DNA of 45,632 bases, taken from the NCBI GenBank assembly GCA_021204625.1, contig JAJPZA010000040.1, positions 1 to 45,632 of the forward strand, given 5' to 3'. Of this stretch, positions 34,089 through 42,664 are shown piece by piece. The number at the start of each line of letters is the position of its first letter. Position 1 is the first letter of the stretch. Origin of the DNA: Clostridia bacterium. Its GTDB lineage: Bacteria > Bacillota > Clostridia > Christensenellales > Borkfalkiaceae. The position numbers and the translations under genes were made by a program. The notes under the pieces were generated by a model. The model saw nothing but the letters and a program-made list of their open reading frames with translations. It was not told where the DNA came from and made no database searches.

Positions 34089-36776
34089 TCATTTCTTTCC
34101 CCCAGCCTTGGCTGCCTTTGCAAGAGTCTTCAATTTCTCTTTGGAGTCCATATATCCATCGCTAGCGGCAATCTCCATGTACTTGATTGCCTGCTTCGTG
34201 TTCTTCCTTGTACCGACGCCTTCCATGTAGCATTTGGCAAGATTGTATGCGCCAATTATGCTGCCGTCATCCGCAGCCTTGTGCAGCCATTTGAATGCCT
34301 CATCCGGATTTGCATCCATTCCGGTGCCGTCTATAAGCAGCACGCCCATCACAGCCTCTGCGTTAGGATACCCCTGCCTGGCGGACTGCGAAATCCAGAA
34401 CGCCCCCTGGGTCTCATTCCTTATTTTGCTGTCTCCGTAAAGGAAATTCATTCCAATCTCATACTGGCATCCGGGCTCCCTCAGCTTCAAACCGTTCATG
34501 AACCACTTTTTGGCCTCATCCTGGTTATTCTGCGCGCTCTTGGGATTGCTGTATATCACTCCGAGATGGTAATTTGCTTCCGGAACATCATCCGCAGACT
34601 GCGTGTAATATTCTATAGCCTTGGCTATGTTCTTTCTTGTCCCAATCCCGTTCTCATAGCAAAGTCCAAGCGCATACGCTGCCGGCTTGAAGCCTTTTTT
34701 GGCGGCAAGCTTGTACAGGCGGACGGCCTCCTGCTTGTTCTCCTCAACGCCCTCACCTTTTTCATACAATTGACCCATGTAGAAGACGGCAGGATCAAAT
34801 CCTTTGTCCGCAGCCTGCTTGAATAACTTGAATGCCTTCTTCAGGTTCTTCTTGACACCGGTCCCGCCATAATAGCACTGGGCCAGCCTTGTCATGCATC
34901 CCGGGCTTCCGGCGTCCGCACCCTTTTCAAAGCACCTGAATGCCTCATCGTAATCCTGCTTAATGCCTCTTCCCTGTATAAAGATCATGCCTGCTTCCGC
35001 ATACGCATCCGCAAGGCCGGCCTCAGCAGCCCACATAAAAAGCATCAGGGCATCCGCATCTTTATTCTCGGATTCAAGCATTCCTTCACGGTAGCAGTTG
35101 GCAAGGTACATGCAGGCCTGGGGGTGTCTCTTGTTTGCTGCATCATGAAGCCAGACCATCCCCTGCATGGTCTTGTCCATATCCTTCTCCACTCCGTCTC
35201 CGTCATAATAACGCATGTAACGGATGCCCATTTCATACTGCATATCCGTATCTCCTGCATCCGCAGCGCGCACGTAATACTCCTCCGCCTTGTCCGGATC
35301 TTTTTCTACAAAGTTGCTGTCTTCATCTTCATAAAGAGTGCCAAGCACCCTGAGACCCCAGGCGCTCCCGCCGTCCGCAGCCTTTTCTATCCATTCCAGC
35401 CCCTTCTGCGTATCCGGCTCCACTCCGCTTTCCCCGAACAGGTAATACAGGCCGTAACGGACCATTGCCTTCAGATTTCCGGCCATGGCATACTGCTCAC
35501 AGACTGCAAAATCATCCAGTTCGTCATCATCCGGGTCTTCGTCTTCGCCGTCTTCCTCCTCATCTTCGTTGGCTACATCATCTTCATCGTCTTCTACGCC
35601 TTCGGCATCTTCGGCTTCCTTATCTTCGTCTCCGGAATCTTCATCTTCGACGTCTTCGTATTCGGAATCCTCAACTTCTTCTTTGTCTTCGTCGTCAGAA
35701 TCCCCGTCTTCGACGTCTTCTGCATTTGTATCAAAAAGCATGGGCAACAGCTTTTTCATCTGCAAGGCCTGCGGATTTCCCTGTTCGAGCGCCATTGAGA
35801 TATACTCCATGGCCTTTTTACGGTCACGTTCAGTTCCCGTGCCATTCAGGAAGTAAAGGCCGGCCAAAAGCTGTGCATCCGAGTCTCCGTCTGCCGCTGC
35901 ATCCACGTAATACTCAAGCGCTTTCGCTTCATCCATCTCAACCCCTATGCCTCTGGAATAGAAGGTGCCGGCCTTCACCTTGGCAAGGGTGTTTCCCATG
36001 AATGCCGCCCTTTTGTAAAGGTCCAAAACCTGCTTGGGATCGACTTCACCTTCGTCCATCCCGCTTTCAAGCACCAGTCCAAGATTGTACAAGGCTATGG
36101 GACTCATTTTATCTGCGCCTTGTGTAAGCCAATTAAAAGCTTCTTCCGGGTTCTGTTCGGTTCCGTCCCCGTTCATAAGACATGCGCCAAGCATACCCAT
36201 TGCCTCGCCGTACCCCTTCTCTGCGGCCTTCCTGTACAGCTCCACGGCCTTTGCATGGTCTTCCTCAAAGCCTGTGCCGTTGTAATAGCAATCCGCGAGG
36301 AAATACATGGACTCCTCATCCCCCTGGTCCGCAGCCTTTGTGAACCATTCTATTGCCTTCTCCATGTCCTGCTCCACGCCGTCTCCGTCTTTGTAGCAGA
36401 TTGCAATCTGGTTCTGCGCAGAGACATCCCCGGCTTCCGCACATCTCATCATCCACTTGAATCCCTTCTGAGGATCCTTCTCACAGTTGGTTCCGCGCTG
36501 GTATCCGTACGCCAGTTTTCTCATTGCCTCAACATATCCGGACTCCGCCGTCTCTGTGAGAATCTTCATGCCTTGCACTTCGTCCTTGTCCGTTCCCACG
36601 CCATAAAAATAGCAGTCCGCCAACAGAAGCTTTTTATCCGGGTCTCCTGCGGCAGCACCTTCCCGGGCTGCCTTGAAAGCCTCACCATATGAGGCATACC
36701 CCTGCGCCACCTTGTCCTTGATCTTCTTATTGATAAGATCCACATCTATGAAATCCTTGAAATCATCGAGATTCAT
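34089..36776 (-). CDS. Large two-block Sel1-repeat protein with acidic linker, 895 aa
   Basis: I prefer the ATG at 36776 (AAAGG 9 nt upstream) over the one at 36785, which sits on the ribosome binding site. Residues ~30-335 hold a first block of Sel1 repeats (ADCYFYGVGTDKDEVQGMKI, ADQGDEESMYFLADCYYNG). Residues ~345-425 form a very acidic low-complexity linker of Asp/Glu with few other residues. Residues ~430-890 hold a second, longer Sel1 block (AADKGFDPAVFYMGQLYEKG, SADDVPEANYHLGVIYS). There is no signal peptide or membrane helix. The gene heads the Sel1 cluster, with a promoter and palindrome just upstream, and is coupled to the 153-aa gene. It is probably a cytosolic scaffold. The acidic linker could mimic nucleic acid or bind basic partners, which is speculation. 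Confidence 0.87.
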   Translation of the reverse strand: MNLDDFKDFIDVDLINKKIKDKVAQGYASYGEAFKAAREGAAAGDPDKKLLLADCYFYGVGTDKDEVQGMKILTETAESGYVEAMRKLAYGYQRGTNCEKDPQKGFKWMMRCAEAGDVSAQNQIAICYKDGDGVEQDMEKAIEWFTKAADQGDEESMYFLADCYYNGTGFEEDHAKAVELYRKAAEKGYGEAMGMLGACLMNGDGTEQNPEEAFNWLTQGADKMSPIALYNLGLVLESGMDEGEVDPKQVLDLYKRAAFMGNTLAKVKAGTFYSRGIGVEMDEAKALEYYVDAAADGDSDAQLLAGLYFLNGTGTERDRKKAMEYISMALEQGNPQALQMKKLLPMLFDTNAEDVEDGDSDDEDKEEVEDSEYEDVEDEDSGDEDKEAEDAEGVEDDEDDVANEDEEEDGEDEDPDDDELDDFAVCEQYAMAGNLKAMVRYGLYYLFGESGVEPDTQKGLEWIEKAADGGSAWGLRVLGTLYEDEDSNFVEKDPDKAEEYYVRAADAGDTDMQYEMGIRYMRYYDGDGVEKDMDKTMQGMVWLHDAANKRHPQACMYLANCYREGMLESENKDADALMLFMWAAEAGLADAYAEAGMIFIQGRGIKQDYDEAFRCFEKGADAGSPGCMTRLAQCYYGGTGVKKNLKKAFKLFKQAADKGFDPAVFYMGQLYEKGEGVEENKQEAVRLYKLAAKKGFKPAAYALGLCYENGIGTRKNIAKAIEYYTQSADDVPEANYHLGVIYSNPKSAQNNQDEAKKWFMNGLKLREPGCQYEIGMNFLYGDSKIRNETQGAFWISQSARQGYPNAEAVMGVLLIDGTGMDANPDEAFKWLHKAADDGSIIGAYNLAKCYMEGVGTRKNTKQAIKYMEIAASDGYMDSKEKLKTLAKAAKAGGKK

Positions 36777-36823
36777 AATCTCCATCCTTTGCTCTTGTGA
36801 GGTTAAATTTCCTTTACGCCAAT

Positions 36824-36852
36824 AGTGTAAAGTAAAATCATAAATCCTGCAA
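36824..36852 (-). promoter_or_regulatory. Probable promoter of the Sel1 cluster
   Basis: On the minus strand TTGCAG (36852-36847) and TACACT (36829-36824) are 17 nt apart, upstream of the 895-aa gene. Both boxes are imperfect. Confidence 0.45.
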
Positions 36853-36860
36853 TGAAGGTA

Positions 36861-36878
36861 TGTTAAATATACTTAACA
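36861..36878. promoter_or_regulatory. Palindrome next to the Sel1 cluster promoter
   Basis: TGTTAAATATACTTAACA has perfect 6-bp arms (TGTTAA/TTAACA) and ends 8-9 bp from the putative -35 box. It is a candidate activator or repressor site. The half-site matches that of the palindrome at 13941, though the spacing differs. Confidence 0.4.
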
Positions 36879-37233
36879 GTCTACAGGTTTCTGTCTTATA
36901 ACCCAAAATATCTGCGCTATAACACGGGCCTTGGACAGGATGATAATCCAATGTTAGCGGCCCGCTTGAAAGTTCACCTCCCAAGACTTTAGTTAGTACA
37001 AGTACAACAACACAAAGCAGAAACACACGGCAGTATCATGAAAACAAAATCCTCCGTACATCCATGCGGAAGCGTTTGCATTTATTCACAACAGCAAAAT
37101 CCCGGCACAAACAAAAGGCCCGGAGACGGTCCGGGCCTGGATTACATATGCAGTTTTTGCTGGGTGGTTAATTTTACTGTCTGCAGCGGCGGAAACATCC
37201 TCTGTCTCCATATAACAGCTAGGCTGGAACGGA
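36877..37233. other. Gene-free gap between the Sel1 cluster and the 132-aa gene
   Basis: No convincing gene. A 62-codon frame (36838-37026) overlaps the promoter region and lacks a ribosome binding site. The gap contains the terminator at 37112-37137. Confidence 0.6.
37112..37137 (-). terminator. Intrinsic terminator after the 132-aa gene
   Basis: GGCCCGGA (37117-37124) pairs perfectly with TCCGGGCC (37130-37137) around a 5-nt loop. On the minus strand it is followed by TTTTGTTTG. It is about 100 nt past the stop codon at 37234. Confidence 0.8.
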
Positions 37234-37632
37234 TTAACCCGTGAAATTATCGCTGTTTCCGGAGGGAATCCAGGCCTTGTAAAACGTAACGCTCAAAGAT
37301 ATCTGCCCGTCTTCACAGGTTGATATCTCAACCGTATCAGCAAGAGCCAAAGAGTCGCAGAATTCTTTCACCGAACTGATCTTGATGATGCTTGTCTTAA
37401 TCTTCAGATTGAAAGCCGTTCCAAGCAGCTGATCAACGCCGACTGCAACCTCAGCATATGGATCCTGCTCTTTAATGAGATTGGCTATTTTCAATACAGC
37501 CTTTTTGATTGCAGGAAACCTGTCCGGGTTTTCCATCAGGCAATGATTATCCGGCATGCACTTTGAAACCAGATCAATCATGCTCTCAATTGGATCTTTC
37601 CCTCTCCAGTTTTCGAAATCCTTTCTGTTCAT
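37234..37632 (-). CDS. Hypothetical protein, 132 aa
   Basis: I do not recognise a family. The start at 37632 is backed by GAGGGAG 3 nt upstream. The N-terminal half is helical (DPIESMIDLVSKCM, FPAIKKAVLKIANLIKEQD). The C-terminal half alternates strands (VAVGVDQLLGTAFNLKIKTS, GQISLSVTFYKAW). It is soluble. It has its own terminator and lies between the Sel1 cluster and the TOTE-type gene without being tightly linked to either. Confidence 0.6.
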   Translation of the reverse strand: MNRKDFENWRGKDPIESMIDLVSKCMPDNHCLMENPDRFPAIKKAVLKIANLIKEQDPYAEVAVGVDQLLGTAFNLKIKTSIIKISSVKEFCDSLALADTVEISTCEDGQISLSVTFYKAWIPSGNSDNFTG

Positions 37633-38041
37633 TTACTCCCTCTTTGCTGCGGCAAACAGACACAACAGCTCTTTATAGCATTTTCTACTAAGGCATCCGG
37701 ACACCTGATGTAAAAACTCAAAAGAAAAGTAGCGGAAACCAACCAATTCTAATTTCCAGACATGGAAGATATCCGCGAGTCACGCATACAGGCTTTCGAG
37801 ACTTACGACAAGCCTATAATGAAGCCCATCCCCAATGATAACTTCACATTATGTGACTGCAAGCGTATCTCCAGTGTGCCGGAAATTGCCATATCAGATA
37901 TGATAACCACTACTATTCCATAGTATATACGCCTTGTATTATACTCACCCTCCGGGCAATCCGCAATACTCGATGGAACAATGTCTGCAACTTTTCACAT
38001 TCCCGGAATCTGGGCCATTTGATTTCCACAGCAAAGAATTA
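37633..38041. other. Intergenic stretch with a possible short gene fragment
   Basis: About 400 bp without a confident gene. On the plus strand a 53-codon frame from ATG 37762 to TAG 37923 (MEDIRESRIQAFETYD...) reads like coding sequence. It has no ribosome binding site, no recognisable family and an abrupt end, so it may be the remnant of a lost gene. Confidence 0.35.
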
Positions 38042-41000
38042 TTACAAGCCAACCATTCCAAGGAGCTCTTCGGCTGTGGACGTGTCATAGAAACGGAGTG
38101 TGGACTCTTCTGCCGTAGTGTATGAAAGGAAGCCTATGCTCCCGTACCAGATGAGGCCGTCATCTATTACGGCGAACTTGGATGTGAGGCCGGGAAGGAA
38201 GGCTACCTGTACTCCGACGGCCTTCAATGTCTCGGTCATGTAGTCCTCGTATGATCCGTTGCCCTCAAGGGCTTCTTCCGGGGCTCTGGCCACTATGGTT
38301 ATGGAAATCTCTTTCCGGAGCTTGCCCACAAGGGTTATGAAGTCTCCCACGGCGCGGTCCTTTAAAACGGGGCAGACTATAACCACGCTCTTCTGCGCGG
38401 AAATGATGTCCTCGTCGAAGACGGGGCCGTATTCGAACTTGTCAAAGAGGACACCGGACTTTTTGCCATCTTTCACGAAGGATATCTCATATCCTATGTA
38501 CCGGTATGCGGCCACGCGCCTCTGGTACATGCGGTCAAAGACTCCTACGTTCACATCCACGTAGTCATACACTATGACGCTCTCCTTCCCCTCGTATTTG
38601 CGGTGCAGGCGTCCGGTGTACTGCGTTATCTTCCCGCTGTAGGATACGGGCATGGCAAGGAACAGGGTATCCAGGCGGGCTTCGTCAAAGCCCTCGCCCA
38701 CATATTTGCCCGTGGCAACTATAACGAACCTGCGCTCCGGAGGAGAGTTCCTTATACTGTCCAGCTTCTCCTTTTTAACCTTGGCTGAATCAGAGCCCAG
38801 AAGCAGAACGACGTCTATCCCGCAGTCTGATATAAGCCCCTGCAGAAGCTGCGCATGTGTCCGGCGTTCGGTAAGGACTATGACATGCCTTCCGTCCTTC
38901 ACAGCCTGCTCCACATCTGTGACTATCTGCCTGTTCCTCGTTTCGCTGGCACAGAGCTTCTCATATGCCTCCGTTATGGACTCCTTGGAATCTGCAGTAA
39001 GAGGCAGACGGAATGTAGTGAACCGTGGCATGACTATATGGTCAAAGCCGTGCTTTGCAGCCTGCTCCTTGGGGCTCACACTGTAGCTCACATCCCCGCA
39101 CTGCATGAATATGATCTTCTGGTGCCCGTCCTGGCGGATGGGCGTGGCCGTTAGCCCGTACACGTACTTTGCGCATGCGGTCTTCATCACCCTTTCAAAA
39201 CTGTCTGCGGGAACATGGTGGCACTCATCCACTATGACCATGCCGTAATCCTTCACCAGGTCCTTCACGCTCTCTGCATCCGCAAGGGACTGCATGAGGG
39301 CTATGTCCAGATATCCGTTCAATGTGTTCCTGGATGCTCCCAGCTGGCCTATGGGAGACAGCGCCTTCTTGCGCCCTCTCTTTTTGGGCTGGTCTATGTT
39401 CTCTTCCGGCTCCGGTATGCGGATATCCAGGAAGTTCATGAGGGAGTCCTTCCATTGGCTTAAAAGGGCGGATGTATGCACCAGTATGAGGGTGTTTCTC
39501 TTCTTCTCTGCAATAAGCCTTGCGGCTATTACTGTCTTGCCAAAACCCGTTGTTGCGGAAAGGACACCCATGTCCTTTGCAGCCAAAGCCTCAAGGGCCG
39601 GGACCTGCTCCTCACGGAGCTCTCCTAAGAATGTGACGTCCAGAGGCTTGCCGCAATTGCGCTCATCCAGTACGGTGTACTGGATATTGTTCTCATTCAA
39701 AAGAGCTGTAATATCCTTGAAACACCCTCTGGGAAGCATGATGTATTTCCCGTTCTCCTCGTGGGTGTCTATAATCCGTGGGATGTTGTATACCGGGAGC
39801 CTCATCTTCTGCTTCTTGTAGAACTCCGGATTGGGAAAGGCAGCGAATCTCTTTATGACGTTGAGAGCATATTCCGAGAATCCATCCTTTTCTATGTACA
39901 CCATATTGGCCCGGACCATGTTCACATGCTCCGGGAAATCCTGGACAATGAGCGTCCTCTTTTTAGCCCACGGCCTGTCCTCATCCTCGCTGCCGAATGT
40001 CCCTACGTCTTCCCTGCCTGCGGAATGCAGAATGGATTCCAGATTCTCCGGAGATATCTTTTCCACTCCGGAAAGGAACGCCCACTGGTCTTCATACGGA
40101 TTGAAGTTTTCATCTATGAACATGCTGTTGCCCTGCTTCACGGCCCTGCCCTGCAGGGGAAGAGCAACAAGGTTGCCTATGCTTCCGTTTGGAAGAAAGT
40201 CCTGGACAGGAATGAATCTGTCATATGACGCAAGGCTTATCTCATGCCTTAGAGACATGGCTCCCGTCATCATGAAGCTTGCCAGCCTTCTTGCAGCCGA
40301 TGCCTTCACCGGCTCCGTGAAGAAGAACCATCCGTGCCCTCCGTCCCCGGACCTGGATCTCTCAACCGGAATATTGAGCCCGTAATTGGCGCATGTCTGC
40401 CTGAAGGCTTTCACGTCCTTCTGCCAGCCATCATCGTCAAAGTCTGCCACCAGCAGGCTGCACATATCATCATCCAGCATGGGATATATCCCGACCACAT
40501 CTCTGCAGTCTTCCCTGGCTCCCTTGAAATGAGCCACAAGGTCCTTGTCCTCCAATGGCACCCATTCCCTGAACTTGCAGTCCTTGCATTTGACATTGCG
40601 TTTGTCACAGACCTGGCTCCACTCATTGGCGCACACCGGACTGTATCCGGATTTTCCGGCCTTGCTTTGCCAACGCTTAGCAAATACATCCGGCCTGCCC
40701 TTGAAGAGGGATCTGAACAGCTCCAGCTTATCCTCCATAGGGCTGGCCGCAGTGACCTGCTTCCTTTCCAAAGGCTCCGGCGCAGGCTGCGCTTTCTCTT
40801 CCTCTTTTTCCTCTTCCGCTATATACGCAAGCTCCTCCGTTATCTCCGTGAGATCCTCATACCCATCTTCCGCATCATCCGCGCTGAAAAGCTCATCCGG
40901 GACCAAAGACAGCTGTTCCCCTTCATCCGGAGCAAAGGGAATCTCCTCATGCGGCTCATTATCCGAGTCCGTATCCGTAAACCAAGGATATTCCTGCATC

Positions 41001-41179
41001 AAGAACGGCTCTTCCTCCTTTGGCCTTTCCATGACCGGACTGGCGGTAAAGGAGATGCCGGCGTTTTCGAGAACCTTCAAAAGCTCCGCAACCTGCTGTT
41101 CCAGCTTCTCCACACGCTCCTTAAGCTCTCTGTTCTCTTTCTCCAGATCCTTTCTGTCTTTATCCGTCCCGGCCTGCAT
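38042..41179 (-). CDS. TOTE-type protein: AEP primase, SF2 helicase and PLD-like domain, 1045 aa
   Basis: A coiled coil (residues ~5-40, KENRELKERVEKLEQQVAEL) and an acidic linker lead to the primase-like domain of TOTE conflict systems at ~155-400. Its features are LFRSLFKGRPDVFAKRW, GYSPVCANEW, a Cys cluster CDKRNVKCKDC, the AEP metal site VADFDDDGW (~245), ERSRSGDGGHGWFFF (~270) and SYDRFIPVQDFLPNG. A superfamily 2 helicase follows, with Walker A TTGFGKTV at ~543, DECHH at ~650, GLTATP and a GRLHRKYEG motif VI. Residues ~905-1045 are a PLD-like domain (SKFAVIDDGLIWYGSIGFL), but the His of the HxK motif is replaced (Thr999-Ser-Lys1001). The protein probably acts on foreign nucleic acid. It has its own promoter and stands between the Sel1 cluster and the Dcm-type system. 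Confidence 0.85.
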   Translation of the reverse strand: MQAGTDKDRKDLEKENRELKERVEKLEQQVAELLKVLENAGISFTASPVMERPKEEEPFLMQEYPWFTDTDSDNEPHEEIPFAPDEGEQLSLVPDELFSADDAEDGYEDLTEITEELAYIAEEEKEEEKAQPAPEPLERKQVTAASPMEDKLELFRSLFKGRPDVFAKRWQSKAGKSGYSPVCANEWSQVCDKRNVKCKDCKFREWVPLEDKDLVAHFKGAREDCRDVVGIYPMLDDDMCSLLVADFDDDGWQKDVKAFRQTCANYGLNIPVERSRSGDGGHGWFFFTEPVKASAARRLASFMMTGAMSLRHEISLASYDRFIPVQDFLPNGSIGNLVALPLQGRAVKQGNSMFIDENFNPYEDQWAFLSGVEKISPENLESILHSAGREDVGTFGSEDEDRPWAKKRTLIVQDFPEHVNMVRANMVYIEKDGFSEYALNVIKRFAAFPNPEFYKKQKMRLPVYNIPRIIDTHEENGKYIMLPRGCFKDITALLNENNIQYTVLDERNCGKPLDVTFLGELREEQVPALEALAAKDMGVLSATTGFGKTVIAARLIAEKKRNTLILVHTSALLSQWKDSLMNFLDIRIPEPEENIDQPKKRGRKKALSPIGQLGASRNTLNGYLDIALMQSLADAESVKDLVKDYGMVIVDECHHVPADSFERVMKTACAKYVYGLTATPIRQDGHQKIIFMQCGDVSYSVSPKEQAAKHGFDHIVMPRFTTFRLPLTADSKESITEAYEKLCASETRNRQIVTDVEQAVKDGRHVIVLTERRTHAQLLQGLISDCGIDVVLLLGSDSAKVKKEKLDSIRNSPPERRFVIVATGKYVGEGFDEARLDTLFLAMPVSYSGKITQYTGRLHRKYEGKESVIVYDYVDVNVGVFDRMYQRRVAAYRYIGYEISFVKDGKKSGVLFDKFEYGPVFDEDIISAQKSVVIVCPVLKDRAVGDFITLVGKLRKEISITIVARAPEEALEGNGSYEDYMTETLKAVGVQVAFLPGLTSKFAVIDDGLIWYGSIGFLSYTTAEESTLRFYDTSTAEELLGMVGL

Positions 41180-41214
41180 TCTTCCACCCCTGCTTTTGTA
41201 CGTGTTATATGAGC

Positions 41215-41243
41215 ATTATACGGCATCCAACGGCTGTTTACAA
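41215..41243 (-). promoter_or_regulatory. Promoter of the TOTE-type gene
   Basis: On the minus strand TTGTAA (41243-41238) and a perfect TATAAT (41220-41215) are 17 nt apart. The start at 41179 has AGGGGTGG just upstream. Confidence 0.65.
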
Positions 41244-41323
41244 CCACCAGTTTTGGCACGATAGTTTTGCCCAATGTAAAATTTTGCTTACTGCGGCGAG
41301 TAAAAAATCCTTACCAAAGAGTG

Positions 41324-41382
41324 TAAAATATTGGCTAATATTTTATATATCTCTTGATTTATGCAACAGGATATGATATGCT
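41324..41382 (+). promoter_or_regulatory. Promoter and palindrome of the C5 methyltransferase operon
   Basis: A perfect inverted repeat has arms TAAAATATT (41324-41332) and AATATTTTA (41337-41345) with a GGCT spacer. Nine bases on is TTGATT (41354-41359), 17 nt and TATGCT (41377-41382). Restriction-modification operons are often autoregulated, and the palindrome is a candidate operator for that. Confidence 0.5.
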
Positions 41383-41455
41383 TTCATAGATTAGCGCGGA
41401 TTGGATATTTGACTTCAGACACTACATCAAATAATTTCATTCCATGGAGACATAT

Positions 41456-42664
41456 ATGAATCCAAATGCCTGGGATAAGGATATCCCTGTTGAAAAAAGT
41501 TCATATCTGTGCAATGATAGTGTAACTTTTTACAATATGGACAACTTTGAACATGACTCAACTAAACTTGCTATGATTGATCTTTTCTGCGGTGCTGGCG
41601 GGTTTGCTGTAGGTTGTTCATGGGCTGGATTTGAATCTGTGTTTGGTATAGATCATCTTGAGCCGGCGATGGAAACATGGATTCATAATCATCCTCATGC
41701 TATTGGATGTCTTGGGGATATCAATAAGGTTACACCAAAACAAGTTAAAGAAATACTTAATAGCAAAGGCATAGACAAAATAGATCTCATAACAGGTGGT
41801 GTTCCTTGCCAAGGATTTTCAATTGCTAATAGGAAGCATAACGACAATGATGAACGCAATTTTCTTTTCCTCAAATATATGGATTATGTCGAGGAATTTG
41901 AGCCTGATTATATCATCCTAGAAAATGTTTCTGGCATGAGAAGTACTGCTGGCGGTCAGTTCGAGAAAAATATAGTGGACTACATGAATTCTCTTGGCTA
42001 TACACCGTCAGTAAAGATGTTAAATGCTGCAGATTTTGGAGTACCTCAGATAAGGCAACGACTTATCTTTGTTGGTGTCAAGCGCGACAGGGGCCTTGTC
42101 GAAAAATATATATTTCCACAGGGACAGTTCATTGGAAAATATCGAACAGTTAAAGATGCAATATCTGATTTACCTAAGCTCGGCAATAATGAATGTGCTA
42201 TATCATATGATTGCTTGCCATTAAATGATTATCAAAAGCTTATGCGAGGATATGGTGACATCTCCGGAATCGTTCCTCCTGACAAATTATATAACCATAC
42301 AGCACCCAACCATCCACAGGAAACAATAGACAAAATTGCATCAACACCGCAAGGATATCCAATGTATCCCAAATTTAAGCAGAGAATCAGACTTCGTGAG
42401 GACGCACCAAGCCCTACTCAGTTGGCTGGAGGTATTCGTCCACAGTTTCAGTTTGGACATCCAACTCAGGACAGAGGACTCACTATCCGCGAAAGAGCCA
42501 GAATACAAAGTTTCCCTGACTGTTATGAGTTCTTAGGAGGCATTGTGCAAGAACGTGTCCAAACAGGCAATGCCGTGCCCCCTATGTTGATTTATAATGT
42601 AGCTCTTCCAATAGCAAGCGATATCAGAAAAAAGGATAACAGCCATGTACAGAATATGGTATAG
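41456..42664 (+). CDS. DNA (cytosine-5) methyltransferase, 402 aa
   Basis: The ATG at 41456 has GGAG 6 nt upstream and is preferred over the in-frame ATG at 41444. The motifs of C5 methyltransferases appear in order (numbered from 41444): I DLFCGAGGFAVGC at ~46-58, IV GGVPCQGFS with the catalytic Cys at ~121, VI ILENVSGM at ~158, VIII QIRQRLIFVG at ~202, and IX/X with RERARIQSFPDCYEF and QTGNAVPPML near the end. The target-recognition region between VIII and IX is short. The next gene starts inside its last codons (20-nt overlap), forming an operon with two nuclease-like genes. A Vsr gene lies nearby, as for Dcm-type enzymes. The region is AT-rich relative to upstream genes, suggesting transfer. 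The target sequence cannot be told. Confidence 0.92.
   Translation: MNPNAWDKDIPVEKSSYLCNDSVTFYNMDNFEHDSTKLAMIDLFCGAGGFAVGCSWAGFESVFGIDHLEPAMETWIHNHPHAIGCLGDINKVTPKQVKEILNSKGIDKIDLITGGVPCQGFSIANRKHNDNDERNFLFLKYMDYVEEFEPDYIILENVSGMRSTAGGQFEKNIVDYMNSLGYTPSVKMLNAADFGVPQIRQRLIFVGVKRDRGLVEKYIFPQGQFIGKYRTVKDAISDLPKLGNNECAISYDCLPLNDYQKLMRGYGDISGIVPPDKLYNHTAPNHPQETIDKIASTPQGYPMYPKFKQRIRLREDAPSPTQLAGGIRPQFQFGHPTQDRGLTIRERARIQSFPDCYEFLGGIVQERVQTGNAVPPMLIYNVALPIASDIRKKDNSHVQNMV

Noticed and set aside
36838-37026. 62-codon minus-strand frame with hydrophobic start
   Set aside because: It overlaps the promoter and palindrome of the Sel1 cluster and has no ribosome binding site.
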